Shown one piece after another: positions 17,616 through 26,825 of a stretch of 64,000 bases of DNA (its first letter is position 1; each line of letters opens with the position of its first letter). Made by a program: the position numbers and the translations under genes. This stretch comes from RHLJ01 sp965212165 (GTDB lineage: Bacteria; Bacteroidota; Rhodothermia; Balneolales; Balneolaceae): positions 1,178,001 to 1,242,000 of the forward strand of contig OZ243096.1 of the NCBI GenBank assembly GCA_965212165.1, read 5' to 3'. The notes below the pieces were generated by a model that was not told where the DNA came from, did no database searches, and worked only from the letters and a program-made list of their open reading frames with translations.

Positions 17616-18920
17616 TTGAATAAAAGGATACTGAGGCTTGCAATTCCTAATATAATAAGCAATTTGTCGGTCCCACTACTCGGGGCTGTAGATACTGCTG
17701 TAGTTGGTCACTTAGAGCATGTTTATTATCTTGGAGCCATCGCTGTTGGGAGTATTATTTTTGATTTTATTTTTTGGGGCTTTGGTTTTTTGAGAATGGG
17801 CACCACTGGTTTAGTAGCTCAAGCGTATGGAGCGGGGAATGATAGAGAGACTAGAATTATTTTATTAAGAGTGCTCTGTGTTGCCGCTATTGCGAGCTTT
17901 ATTATTCTAATATTACAATATCCACTGATCAAAATATCTCTGGCTTTAGTGAATGCAACTCCAGAGGTAGAAGCCTATACAGTATTGTATTATAACATTC
18001 GAATTTTTGCGGCCCCTGCAACGCTAGCTTTATTTAGTATAAATGGTTGGTTTTTAGGTATGCAGAATTCAACCTATCCAATGTTGGTTACAATTGTTCT
18101 TAATGCATTAAATATTGTCTTAAATTTAGTATTCGTTTTCAAGTACAATATGAATGTTGATGGGGTTGCCTTAGGAAGTCTAATAGCTAGTTATCTAGGA
18201 TTAGGATTTGCAGTTATACTATATAAAAGGAAATATTCAGGTGTAAAGTTGAGAGCGAGTATTAAAGAAATTTTAGACCCAATTGAACTAAAAAAGTTTT
18301 TCTCGGTCAACAGAGATATTTTTATCAGAACGATGTGTCTGATATTCTCATATGCTTTTTTTACCGCAAAATCGGCAGAGAGTGGAAATGTAGTATTAGC
18401 GGCAAATACTATACTTCTTCAGCTTTGGTATATAAGTGCTTATGGGATTGATGGATTTGCATTTGCAGCCGAAAGTCTTGTTGGTAGGTTTAAAGGAGCA
18501 AAAGAATTTAAAAAGATGAGAACATCCATTAAGCTAACAATGGGTTGGGGATTGGGATTAGGGCTTATTGCTAGTACTATATATGCCTTATTTGGGAGTT
18601 CAATACTTATGATTTTTACGGATAAACAAAATGTAATTGAAGCTGGATTAATAGTTCTAGCCTGGACAGTATTTGCTCCAATTATTAACAGTATTTGTTT
18701 TATTTGGGATGGAGTTTATATAGGTACTACTGAGACTTCAACAATGCGAAACTCAATGTTGATAGCAACTGGCCTCTTTTTTGTGCCAGTATATTTTATT
18801 TCTGAGCCATTTATTGGCGTTCATGCACTTTGGTTAGCAATGGCTACATTTATGCTAGTAAGAGGAATAACACTAACAGTGTGGGCACCCAAAAGAATTT
18901 TTAAACCAATACCATCATAA
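17616..18920 (+). CDS. MATE family efflux transporter, DinF-like
   Basis: 434 residues with about twelve hydrophobic segments. The DinF-type start is clear: RILRLAIPNIISNLSVPLL, GAVDTAVVGHL, then LRMGTTGLVAQAYGAG. The second half repeats the pattern (AYGIDGFAFAAESLVGRFKG). The start is TTG, which gives exactly the family N-terminus. It exports organic cations or drugs by ion antiport; the substrate is unknown. The histidine phosphatase gene follows after 10 bp. Confidence 0.9.
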   Translation: MNKRILRLAIPNIISNLSVPLLGAVDTAVVGHLEHVYYLGAIAVGSIIFDFIFWGFGFLRMGTTGLVAQAYGAGNDRETRIILLRVLCVAAIASFIILILQYPLIKISLALVNATPEVEAYTVLYYNIRIFAAPATLALFSINGWFLGMQNSTYPMLVTIVLNALNIVLNLVFVFKYNMNVDGVALGSLIASYLGLGFAVILYKRKYSGVKLRASIKEILDPIELKKFFSVNRDIFIRTMCLIFSYAFFTAKSAESGNVVLAANTILLQLWYISAYGIDGFAFAAESLVGRFKGAKEFKKMRTSIKLTMGWGLGLGLIASTIYALFGSSILMIFTDKQNVIEAGLIVLAWTVFAPIINSICFIWDGVYIGTTETSTMRNSMLIATGLFFVPVYFISEPFIGVHALWLAMATFMLVRGITLTVWAPKRIFKPIPS

Positions 18921-18930
18921 GGAATTAACC

Positions 18931-19446
18931 ATGAAGACTATTTTATTATTACGTCATGCAAAATCAAGTTGGAGCAACCCAGGTTTAGATGATTATGATC
19001 GCCCACTTGCTGAACGCGGGTTAAAAGATGCACCAAGAATGGGTAAATTCTTAAAAAAAATTGGCTATAAACCAGAGTTTGTAGTTTCATCTCCTGCCCA
19101 AAGAGCTAAAGAAACTTCATCATTATGTATAGAGGGTATGAAGAATGATATGAACTTAATAACATGGGACAAAAATCTATATTTTGGTTCATCTAGGAAG
19201 TATGTAGAAGCAATTCAGAAAACACCTAATAACTGTGATATAATGATGATTGTTGGGCACAACCCATTAATGGAATCAACAGCTTCAATTCTAAGTGATG
19301 GCAGTGAAAATACTTCATTCAGGATGCCAACTGCAGGGTTAATATGTCTAGAAAGTTATGCTCTACATTGGAAGAATATAAAACCTGGTACCTGTCAGGT
19401 TAAATGGATGATGATCCCTAAAGTTTTAAAATCGATGCTAGATTAA
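18931..19446 (+). CDS. SixA-like histidine phosphatase
   Basis: 171 residues of the histidine phosphatase superfamily. The catalytic RHA motif is in ILLLRHAKSSW, followed by DYDRPLAERG, the Arg in SSPAQRAKETS, and the second His in IVGHNP. SixA acts on phosphohistidine of signalling proteins in E. coli; the substrate here is unknown. It lies 10 bp after the MATE gene. Its stop codon overlaps that of the convergent gene by 4 bp. Confidence 0.87.
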   Translation: MKTILLLRHAKSSWSNPGLDDYDRPLAERGLKDAPRMGKFLKKIGYKPEFVVSSPAQRAKETSSLCIEGMKNDMNLITWDKNLYFGSSRKYVEAIQKTPNNCDIMMIVGHNPLMESTASILSDGSENTSFRMPTAGLICLESYALHWKNIKPGTCQVKWMMIPKVLKSMLD

Positions 19447-21422
19447 TTTTCTAGTAATTGATTCAGTTCTCTAAGTAAAGACTCAGAATCTTTATGATTA
19501 TTTAATTCTTCAATAATAGAAGTAACTCTAAGAGCTTTTAAAAAAGAGGCATCTTTGTTGTAGATATAATTTCCAAGAATCGAAGAATTATTTTCATCGC
19601 CAACTAAACCAATCAATTCGCCATTTGAATTCAAAATAGCACTTCCTGGTGCCTTGCCAGTAAAATCGTTCGTCGTAAAAAAGAAAGGACTATTAGATTT
19701 AGTTTTTTCCGTATTCAAACTTCCTAAATTATATGATAGGGAAGTGTTTGCATCAGGTTTAATTTTACTTTCTAAATTTTGCTCAATTCTAGCTCTTGTA
19801 TATACTTGTTGAGCAGGATAAAGATATACATAATGAAGCAGGTAACTTTGCTCTGAACTTTCTTGAGTAAATAGGATCTCATCTAGAAGTGCAAAAAGGG
19901 GGTCATCAAAAAGAGATCCAGATGAAAGAGTTTCTTGTGCTAAATTTAAATCTAGTAGAAATGAAGTGGGGGCAATTTTATCTACAAAACTGATGCTAAA
20001 AGCGTCGAGGTCATCACCAGCTGTACCACTAAATAAGTCAAAAAGAATCAATGGTTTCTGTTTTTCCTGAACGTTAGCAAAACTAATCAGAAACTGTTTT
20101 AACATAAAAAGTTCAGCAGCTAAATTTGTTTGTGACAGTAAAGTTTTATGAGATTGAAGAGTTATTGCCTTTAAACTATCTATCTCTTTAGGTGAATCAA
20201 GAGTCTCAAGATTGGTGTTATAATTACGGTAGACACTAGCAAGATTATCTAAAAAACTAAAGTTGTTAAAGTAATTGCTAGTAAAATAGATGTCACTAGT
20301 CTGCTCAGCAATATCGAATGCTTGATTAATATAATTCAACAACTGAGAGTATGTTTTTGGAAGAGTTGTATCACTTTTTACCCAATTCATGAAAAACTGT
20401 TCATCATTTAATTTTGTTTGAATAACATTATACTCAGCAATTAATTTTTGAGCAGTTTTGAAATAGAGCACGTTCTGTGCAACGTTGAATCTAATAGGTA
20501 TTGATTTTAATGAGTAGTTAATATCCATACTGGCTAGTGTATCTTCCTTTTGTAAGAATATTTCAAATGAAGATATTACTGTTGGGTTTAGCTGTTCATT
20601 ATAAAACTTAATAGCCCTAGCAGTCTCCAAACGATAGGTTTGAGCTGGAAAGCCAAGTACAGTTAAAGGGGTTGATTCTTGTGGAGCGTTATTGGAGAGA
20701 GGGAAATAATGCTCTGGAGAATATGGCTTATTACTAGAGGCATTATAGGCACGAAGAATCGCATATTCATTAGTAATTTCGTTAATAATATGTTCACTTG
20801 AAGGGGCATTAGTTTCGTCGATATTTACTGGAGGCGCAAATACAATACGTACATCACTCAAGATTTCATAAACGGTCATAATGTGATTTAACCCCGAATA
20901 TGAATCCTGTATTTCTACCAAAAGATCAGAACGATCACCTCTACGTTCATTAATTAATAAATTCTTTTGACGCTGAATAGACTGAAATATCTCAGAATTA
21001 GGACTTAAATCAGTAATTTCTTTGCGCACAGCATCAGTTACATCCTTCTGCTCAATTTCAACTAGTAGTGAAATTCCATTCAGGGGTATTTCTTCATTAA
21101 GCGAAGAAGCCATGACTCCTTTTTTAAATAATGAATTTCCAGATTCACTACTAGAAGCTATGTATTCAATGATACTAGAGTAGTTTGTTAAAAAAAGACC
21201 ATTATCAGAAATAAAGACTCCATTAACAGAAGCCGAGTTCCCTTTATATAATTTGGCTACTCCTTTTGTAGAAGTGATTTCGAAAGGATAATCAGTAGAA
21301 ATTATGGGTTTAATTCCTTGATTATATATTGGTGAATTATTTTCTTGTTCTGAAATCCTTTGAGAAGAACTACAGCTTAAAAGAAAAACAACGATGATTA
21401 GGATGTATTTTTTATTGAACAT
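19443..21422 (-). CDS. degenerate S46-peptidase-like lipoprotein (catalytic residues apparently lost)
   Basis: 659 residues with a lipoprotein signal ending at Cys17 (VVFLLSC). The layout follows S46 dipeptidyl-peptidases (DPP7/DPP11): GVFISDNGLFLTNYSSIIEY, ILSDVRIVFAPP, NEYAILRAYNA, TPLTVLGFPAQTYRLETA and TTNDFTGKAPGSAILNSNGE. In active enzymes the first region reads TNHH with the catalytic His, and the last reads GGNSGSP with the nucleophilic Ser. Here the His position is Tyr81 and the Ser position is Pro592. The putative Asp position looks like Glu. So this is probably a non-enzymatic periplasmic or surface relative. Confidence 0.75.
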   Translation of the reverse strand: MFNKKYILIIVVFLLSCSSSQRISEQENNSPIYNQGIKPIISTDYPFEITSTKGVAKLYKGNSASVNGVFISDNGLFLTNYSSIIEYIASSSESGNSLFKKGVMASSLNEEIPLNGISLLVEIEQKDVTDAVRKEITDLSPNSEIFQSIQRQKNLLINERRGDRSDLLVEIQDSYSGLNHIMTVYEILSDVRIVFAPPVNIDETNAPSSEHIINEITNEYAILRAYNASSNKPYSPEHYFPLSNNAPQESTPLTVLGFPAQTYRLETARAIKFYNEQLNPTVISSFEIFLQKEDTLASMDINYSLKSIPIRFNVAQNVLYFKTAQKLIAEYNVIQTKLNDEQFFMNWVKSDTTLPKTYSQLLNYINQAFDIAEQTSDIYFTSNYFNNFSFLDNLASVYRNYNTNLETLDSPKEIDSLKAITLQSHKTLLSQTNLAAELFMLKQFLISFANVQEKQKPLILFDLFSGTAGDDLDAFSISFVDKIAPTSFLLDLNLAQETLSSGSLFDDPLFALLDEILFTQESSEQSYLLHYVYLYPAQQVYTRARIEQNLESKIKPDANTSLSYNLGSLNTEKTKSNSPFFFTTNDFTGKAPGSAILNSNGELIGLVGDENNSSILGNYIYNKDASFLKALRVTSIIEELNNHKDSESLLRELNQLLEN

Positions 21423-21509
21423 GCAATATGATACTTAAAAGTATAAACGGATTCTTTATATTTAAGATATTCTAAGTTGAGAACTAAATCACACAGATAA
21501 TCAGTATTC

Positions 21510-21857
21510 ATGAACTATACGCAAAATTTTTTCTATCTCTGTAAAACACCACTAAGTGCAGAAGGTCCTTCTGATGTGGAAATTATAACTAGGGCTGTTA
21601 ATAACGAAGACTTTCCCAGAGTTTTCAAAGAATTTGAAGAGCTAAGGTCTCATGCTTTTAATAAAGACAACATATACAGCGTTGTTAGAGCAGATGATAT
21701 ATTTGAGCTTATTAGAACAAATACAGATAAAGATGCAAAAGAGGAAGCATACGAAAAAGCTCAACCTGAGATTATTACCAATCTTCAACATCGCGTGATG
21801 CAAGGTAAAGATGCCAATGCAAAAGCAATCCTAAAAGAAGTTTACGACATTGAATAA
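21510..21857 (+). CDS. hypothetical protein, 115 residues
   Basis: A soluble, Glu/Lys-rich, probably all-helical protein (MNYTQNFFYLCKTPLSAEGP at the start, NAKAILKEVYDIE at the end). It begins at an ATG and is followed 24 bp later by a strong terminator, so it is a genuine single-gene unit. I recognise no family. It is divergent from the S46-like gene. Confidence 0.7.
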   Translation: MNYTQNFFYLCKTPLSAEGPSDVEIITRAVNNEDFPRVFKEFEELRSHAFNKDNIYSVVRADDIFELIRTNTDKDAKEEAYEKAQPEIITNLQHRVMQGKDANAKAILKEVYDIE

Positions 21858-21880
21858 AGAATATTCGTTTTGAATTTGAG

Positions 21881-21911
21881 GCCAATTATTGTGAGATAAT
21901 TGGCTTTTTTT
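21881..21911 (+). terminator. intrinsic terminator
   Basis: Perfect 9-bp stem GCCAATTAT (21881-21889) / ATAATTGGC (21896-21904) with a 6-nt loop, followed by seven T. It ends the transcript of the 115-residue gene. Confidence 0.93.
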
Positions 21912-21993
21912 ATGCCCACATTATTTTTTGGAACACTAAAAGCATTTATCTGTTTATATAATTGAAGCTAATATTAACATATAGATACATATT

Positions 21994-22179
21994 ATGAGCA
22001 ACTTAAAAATCAAAGGGAATTGGAACGAACTAAAAGGGAAATTAAAGCAAAAGTACGGTGAGCTTACTGATGATGATCTCACTTTAATTGAAGGAAATGA
22101 AGATGAATTACTTGGAAAACTTCAAAAGAGGCTTGGTAAAGCCAAAAGCGATCTTATAAACGAGATAAATGCTATTTAA
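21994..22179 (+). CDS. CsbD family stress protein
   Basis: 61 residues with the CsbD pattern: KGNWNELKGKLKQKYGELTD, then a Gly-Lys-rich helix (LLGKLQKRLGKAKSDL). CsbD proteins are small, abundant general-stress proteins of unclear mechanism. It is monocistronic, with its own terminator 26 bp after the stop. Confidence 0.92.
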   Translation: MSNLKIKGNWNELKGKLKQKYGELTDDDLTLIEGNEDELLGKLQKRLGKAKSDLINEINAI

Positions 22180-22204
22180 AATATTTTAAATTTCTTGTTA
22201 TGTG

Positions 22205-22229
22205 CCGCCTTTTAGAAGGCGGTTTTTTT
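22205..22229 (+). terminator. intrinsic terminator after csbD-like gene
   Basis: Perfect 7-bp stem CCGCCTT / AAGGCGG with loop TTAG and seven T after it. Confidence 0.93.
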
Positions 22230-22277
22230 ATGTAAGAGTGTTATTATCCAATACAATTTTAACTAACATCATTTTAA

Positions 22278-23096
22278 ATGGAAGGATTTGAATTCAACAC
22301 AGATATGTTTCTTGATATAATCATATCTAATGGGCCAAGTGTATTAAAAGCAATCACTGTACTAATTTTAGGGCTTTGGATTGTTAAGTTTATCGTAGGT
22401 ATCGTTAAGAAAATTCTTATTAAAAGTAATGTAGACCCATCATTACAAGGGTTTTTAAGAAGTCTTGTTTCAATTACACTAAAAATAATGGTTTATATAA
22501 CCGCTCTAGGAATGCTTGGAGTGGAAATGACTTCTTTTATTGCAATACTTGGTGCTGCAGGTTTAGCAGTTGGTCTAGCATTGTCAGGAACATTACAAAA
22601 CTTTGCAGGTGGTGTAATGATTTTGCTTTTCAAGCCATATAAAGTTGGTGACTTTATTGATGCTCAAGGGCATACAGGCGTGGTAAAAGAGATACAGATT
22701 TTTATAACTGTTCTAACAACACCAGACAATAAAACAGTAATTATTCCGAACGGCCCTTTAGCAACTGGATCTCTCACAAACTACTCTACTCAAGCTACCC
22801 GTCGAGTTGATTGGACATTTGGTATTGGATATGGAGATGATGTTGACAAAGCATATGAAGTGCTAAATAAACTAATTTCTGGTGATGAAAGAATTCTCTC
22901 TGAGCCAGAGCCCTTCATGGCAGTTTCTGCATTAGCAGATAGTTCTGTAAATATTGTAGTTCGAGTTTGGGTAAATGCGCCAGACTACTGGGCAGTATAT
23001 TTTAGAATGAATGAGGAAGTATATAAAACCTTTGATAAAGAAGGGCTTAGCATTCCATTCCCTCAACGAGATGTACATTTATACAAAGAAGATTAA
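22278..23096 (+). CDS. mscS: small-conductance mechanosensitive channel, MscS family
   Basis: 272 residues, near E. coli MscS (286). There are three membrane segments, the third being the pore helix rich in Gly and Ala (ILGAAGLAVGLALSGTLQNF). It is followed by GGVMILLFKPYKVGDFIDA, the start of the beta domain, and VIIPNGPLATGSLTNYS. It releases osmolytes during hypo-osmotic shock. A terminator follows at once, so it is a single-gene unit. Confidence 0.95.
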   Translation: MEGFEFNTDMFLDIIISNGPSVLKAITVLILGLWIVKFIVGIVKKILIKSNVDPSLQGFLRSLVSITLKIMVYITALGMLGVEMTSFIAILGAAGLAVGLALSGTLQNFAGGVMILLFKPYKVGDFIDAQGHTGVVKEIQIFITVLTTPDNKTVIIPNGPLATGSLTNYSTQATRRVDWTFGIGYGDDVDKAYEVLNKLISGDERILSEPEPFMAVSALADSSVNIVVRVWVNAPDYWAVYFRMNEEVYKTFDKEGLSIPFPQRDVHLYKED

Positions 23097-23103
23097 CAGT
23101 TTA

Positions 23104-23131
23104 GAAAAGCCGGTCACAAAGCCGGCTTTTC
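23104..23131 (+). terminator. intrinsic terminator after mscS
   Basis: 10-bp perfect stem GAAAAGCCGG (23104-23113) / CCGGCTTTTC (23122-23131) with an 8-nt loop. It is A-rich on the left and T-rich on the right, so potentially active in both directions. Confidence 0.9.
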
Positions 23132-23243
23132 TCTTTGGATAAATATCTAACAAGGTTGCTTAAAGAGTTTGAGATATATTATCTTAGGTCGATAATAAAG
23201 AAGGCATGTGCCGAAAACATGAACAATGGAAAGGAAGGTAGTT

Positions 23244-25241
23244 GTGACTAACCTGGAGCAAGAAAACAAAGAAGAAAATAAAGAATCTGAAAAAAAACAA
23301 GAATCATTAAGTGAAAATGAATCTGTTTCAGATACGTCGAATGAAGTAACCGATGAAGTCGAACCTTCAGTAGTTGATGAGGCTAAAGTAATAGCGGAAG
23401 ATGCTGATAAAATAGCGCCTGTAGATAGCAAGGTGCTAAATGAAGAGAAAGTTGAAGATGAAAATCCGGACGCATCAACCGAAATAGAACAAGTAGAATC
23501 AGAGATAGAAGAACCTAAGAGCATTGATTCTGTTGAAGAAAGTAAATCTACAGAAGATGTTGATCAAGATGGATTCTATAAAGATTTACTAGCTAAAGCT
23601 GAAGAGTTTATTAAACAAAATGATTGGGCATTTGTATCAAATGAATTAGCTAATCTCGCGCTCCATATTGAAGAAGGACCATCACCAAATTCTGATTCTT
23701 CAAAAGAGAGTATCTCGAAATTTAACACCCTAAGAGATCAGTTCGAAGAAAGGAAAAGAGAGCATTACGAAAATCTAAATAAGAAGAAGGCAGAAAACCT
23801 TGAGGCTAAGAAAAATCTCTTAAAGCAATTTTCAGATTTAATTAGTGAAGAAAAATGGTCTGCAACAAAAGAAGTAAGTCAGATTCGTGGGAAATGGGAT
23901 TCAATTAAATTACTACCACATAATGAAGTAGATGCTTTAAATGAACGCTTCGATGTACTTCTTAAAGAATTTGAAAGTCACAAAGTTGACCGTTTAGTTA
24001 AAAAGCTCCAAAAAGAGGAGGAAAACTTAACATTTAAGTTAGTCATTCTAGAAAAAATGGATGAATTAAATGTAAAAGTTGCGAGCGAAAAAGCAGACTT
24101 TGAAGAATTAAGTAAAGAATTCAACGACTTATTAATGCAATGGCGAAAAATAGGTCGTGTTCCAGCAGAGAAAAATCAATTAGTTTGGGATCATTTTAAT
24201 AAAGCTCAAGATTCTTTTAATGAGTTAAGATTTAAGCATGATAAGAAATTCAGAAAAACGGTTGAGAAAGCACTCGAAAAGAAGAAGAAATTAATTAAAG
24301 AAGCAGAATCTTTAATCGACGAAGAAGACATTGCAATTGCTGCACGTAGAGTTAATAAGCTTCATAATCTATGGAAAAAGACGGGTAACCTACCTCAGAA
24401 GGAAGAAAATGAGCTCTGGGATCAATTTAAGGCTGCAACGGATGCTTTCAACGATAAAAAGTCTGATAATATTGATTTGCTCAAAGACCAAGAGCAAGAA
24501 AACCTTGAGAAAAAACTTAAACTAATTGAAAAGGCAGTTGAAGCTCAAGGAACTGATAATTTTGATGATGGACATCAGTTAATGCAAAAGCTGATGGATG
24601 AGTGGAAAGAAGTGGGACCTGTTCCCCGAAAAAAGTCATCCAAAATTTGGAAACAGTTTAAAAGTGCAATGGACGTTTTTTATGAAAAGCGTAGAGATCA
24701 TTTCAAGGATGTTAGAAAAGATCAAAAAGAAAACCTTCTTAAGAAGAATGAATTAATAGAAAAGCTTAAAGAACTTGCTTCAAGTGACGATCCCGCTCTT
24801 GCAGTTGAGGAGACGAAAAAAATTCAAAACGAATTTAAGAATATAGGGCATGTACCACTTAAGTTTAAGAATAAAGTCTGGAAACAATATCGAGAAGTAT
24901 GTGATGTAATTTATGATAGTTACCGTTCTTCAGGTTCTGATTTAGGAATGGAACGTAAACTAGCTTCAGAAGGGATAGATCCCGGAGATCGAAAAGAAAT
25001 TATTAAGTACCAGAAAGAACTAGACTCTCTCAAAAAAGACATCTCAAAAATCGAAAGTGAAATTATTCAGTTTCAGGAAGCTAAGACTTATTTTAAACCA
25101 ACTAATAAAGGAAATAAGCTAATAGATGAGCTCCAAGGAAAAATCGAAAAAGCAGAAAAAACTTTAAATTCGAAAAAGGAAAAACAATCATCTCTAAGAA
25201 GAAAGATTAGTGATATTAAGACATCCAATGATGAGGAATAA
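23244..25241 (+). CDS. DUF349 repeat protein
   Basis: About 665 residues from a GTG at 23244 preceded by AAGGAAGG; an ATG six codons earlier is an alternative start. The first 110 residues are low-complexity and acidic (Glu/Ser/Asp/Val). The rest is highly charged and helical, with at least four DUF349 repeats, each marked by a W/F-x-x-G-x-[VL]-P and a later W or F. Examples are QWRKIGRVPAEKNQLVWDHF, LWKKTGNLPQKEENELWDQF, EWKEVGPVPRKKSSKIWKQF and EFKNIGHVPLKFKNKVWKQY. It ends in a coiled coil. DUF349 proteins of Bacteroidota have no firmly assigned role known to me. Confidence 0.9.
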   Translation: MTNLEQENKEENKESEKKQESLSENESVSDTSNEVTDEVEPSVVDEAKVIAEDADKIAPVDSKVLNEEKVEDENPDASTEIEQVESEIEEPKSIDSVEESKSTEDVDQDGFYKDLLAKAEEFIKQNDWAFVSNELANLALHIEEGPSPNSDSSKESISKFNTLRDQFEERKREHYENLNKKKAENLEAKKNLLKQFSDLISEEKWSATKEVSQIRGKWDSIKLLPHNEVDALNERFDVLLKEFESHKVDRLVKKLQKEEENLTFKLVILEKMDELNVKVASEKADFEELSKEFNDLLMQWRKIGRVPAEKNQLVWDHFNKAQDSFNELRFKHDKKFRKTVEKALEKKKKLIKEAESLIDEEDIAIAARRVNKLHNLWKKTGNLPQKEENELWDQFKAATDAFNDKKSDNIDLLKDQEQENLEKKLKLIEKAVEAQGTDNFDDGHQLMQKLMDEWKEVGPVPRKKSSKIWKQFKSAMDVFYEKRRDHFKDVRKDQKENLLKKNELIEKLKELASSDDPALAVEETKKIQNEFKNIGHVPLKFKNKVWKQYREVCDVIYDSYRSSGSDLGMERKLASEGIDPGDRKEIIKYQKELDSLKKDISKIESEIIQFQEAKTYFKPTNKGNKLIDELQGKIEKAEKTLNSKKEKQSSLRRKISDIKTSNDEE

Positions 25242-25255
25242 TTAATGTTAGATAT

Positions 25256-25289
25256 TTTAAGTTGTAGTTTTTTTTTACAATCTTAAAAT
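25256..25289 (+). terminator. possible terminator hairpin after the DUF349 gene
   Basis: Imperfect inverted repeat TTTTAAGTTGTA / TACAATCTTAAAA with one bulge around a T-rich loop. It lies 14 bp after the stop. It is AT-rich and not followed by a clean T run, so weak. Confidence 0.35.
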
Positions 25290-25377
25290 AGCTCATTTCA
25301 AATTGGGGAAACTAATATCAAAATAAAGAAATTAAACACCTGGCAGGCAATATCTGTGTTGTTCAAATAAATAATTT

Positions 25378-26241
25378 TTGGCTAATAAAATTAAAATAAA
25401 ATTTTGGGGCGTACGAGGTTCAACTCCATGTGCCAATGCCGAGAATATGGTATTTGGTGGTAATACAACATGCCTTCAAATTGAATCTGAGATTATTCCT
25501 GAATTATTGATTGTTGATTGTGGAACTGGTTTTAGAAACCTTGGTAATCAACTGATGGAAAAAGGCACCGGAAATAAAGGAAGGATTTTTATTACTCATC
25601 CTCACTGGGATCATTTGCAAGGATTCCCTTTTTTCAAACCTTTTTATGATGAAAAAAGTTGGTTTAGGGTTTATTTACCACCACAAGATGAAGTAGGGTG
25701 TAAGGATATACTTCAAGGGCATATGTCTAATACATTCTTCCCAGTTACAATAGATATGCTTGAAGCTGATATGGAATGTGAAACGTATTCTCCAGGTATA
25801 ATCAAGTTTGATGGATATTCTGTTGATTATAAATGGGCAAAGCATACTGTTCAAACAGCCATTTTTAAATTTGAAGTAGCAGGAAAAACTATCATTTTCG
25901 CTCCTGATAATGAACTGCCATTAGACCAATCTAAAGAGTCTTTAAAATTTATATCAGAGTTTAGAGAATTTGTAAGGGGAGCGGATGTACTAATACACGA
26001 TGCTCAGTTTAACAAAGAACAATACAATAATAGGGTGGGATGGGGACATTCCTGTTGGGAAAAAGTTGTTGATGTAACTAAAGACCTTGGCATTAAACAA
26101 CTCATGTTAACTCATCATGATCCAGATAGTAGTGACGATTATCTTAATAAACTTGATGTTATGATTTCAGAAGAGTTTACAAATGAGTTTGAAAAAGTTG
26201 GAATAGTAAAAGAAGGGCAAGAGATTATCCTGCCCATTTAA
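25378..26241 (+). CDS. MBL-fold metallo-hydrolase
   Basis: 287 residues from a TTG. The metal-binding motif is intact: THPHWDHLQGFPFF (HxHxDH), then VDCGTGFRNLG upstream of it, AHDAQFNKEQY-like LIHDAQFNKEQ, and a late His in MLTHHDP. The start KIKFWGVRGSTPCAN is typical of the RNase Z/phosphodiesterase-like branch found beside signalling genes. The substrate cannot be predicted. It stands alone, convergent with a small outer-membrane protein gene. Confidence 0.88.
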   Translation: MANKIKIKFWGVRGSTPCANAENMVFGGNTTCLQIESEIIPELLIVDCGTGFRNLGNQLMEKGTGNKGRIFITHPHWDHLQGFPFFKPFYDEKSWFRVYLPPQDEVGCKDILQGHMSNTFFPVTIDMLEADMECETYSPGIIKFDGYSVDYKWAKHTVQTAIFKFEVAGKTIIFAPDNELPLDQSKESLKFISEFREFVRGADVLIHDAQFNKEQYNNRVGWGHSCWEKVVDVTKDLGIKQLMLTHHDPDSSDDYLNKLDVMISEEFTNEFEKVGIVKEGQEIILPI

Positions 26242-26253
26242 CGTTCTTTTTTC

Positions 26254-26724
26254 TTAGAAGTAATATCTTATCCCTATTGTACCATCACCATTTCCATTAG
26301 TGCTTGGTATTAAGTCAACAATTGGGGCAATTTCTAAAAATAGGTCTAGTGGTGTATCCGCTATCAGGTAGTTTAAACCAAGTGGAATCCTAACACCAAT
26401 AGCTGAGTCGTCATTTTCAATGAATCGAGCACGAGCACCTATTCCATAGTAAAAAGCAAAATTCCCTTTATTAACATCAATCCAGGTATGCCATAAGTAA
26501 TCTCCATGAACGCTAATCCCACCATTGCTTTCTAATGACCATGCAACTCCTAGATCGAAGGCGTTTTTTGATGAAGTCCAACTTTTAAAAGAGATGCCTG
26601 TTGGGTCACCAATCATTAGGCCAATTCCTTTATCCCCTTTAGATTGTGCAGTAACATCTGAAGACGATATTGCAGAAAAAGCTATAAATGTAATTCCAAA
26701 TAAGAGTGTTTTAAATAAATTCAT
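26254..26724 (-). CDS. small outer-membrane beta-barrel-like protein
   Basis: 156 residues with a signal peptide ending SDVTAQ (about residue 27). The mature part has GIGLMIGDPTGISFKSWTS, repeated amphipathic strands and a C-terminal aromatic ending (GTIGIRYYF), the signal recognised by the BAM machinery. It resembles small OmpW/DUF3996-like barrels of Bacteroidota and spirochaetes. The function is unknown. Confidence 0.78.
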   Translation of the reverse strand: MNLFKTLLFGITFIAFSAISSSDVTAQSKGDKGIGLMIGDPTGISFKSWTSSKNAFDLGVAWSLESNGGISVHGDYLWHTWIDVNKGNFAFYYGIGARARFIENDDSAIGVRIPLGLNYLIADTPLDLFLEIAPIVDLIPSTNGNGDGTIGIRYYF

Positions 26725-26825
26725 AATTAAGTTATTAGTGATTAGTTTTTAATAAGTAATTTTAATTCTTGTAAAGCTCTTTTAGTTCCGAATTCTAAGT
26801 TGATCTATACATTTAATCAATTCCG

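Noticed and set aside
23147..23524. 125-codon Ser/Thr-rich open frame on the minus strand
   Set aside because: It is the antisense of the acidic low-complexity start of the DUF349 gene; its Ser richness just mirrors Glu/Asp codons on the other strand.
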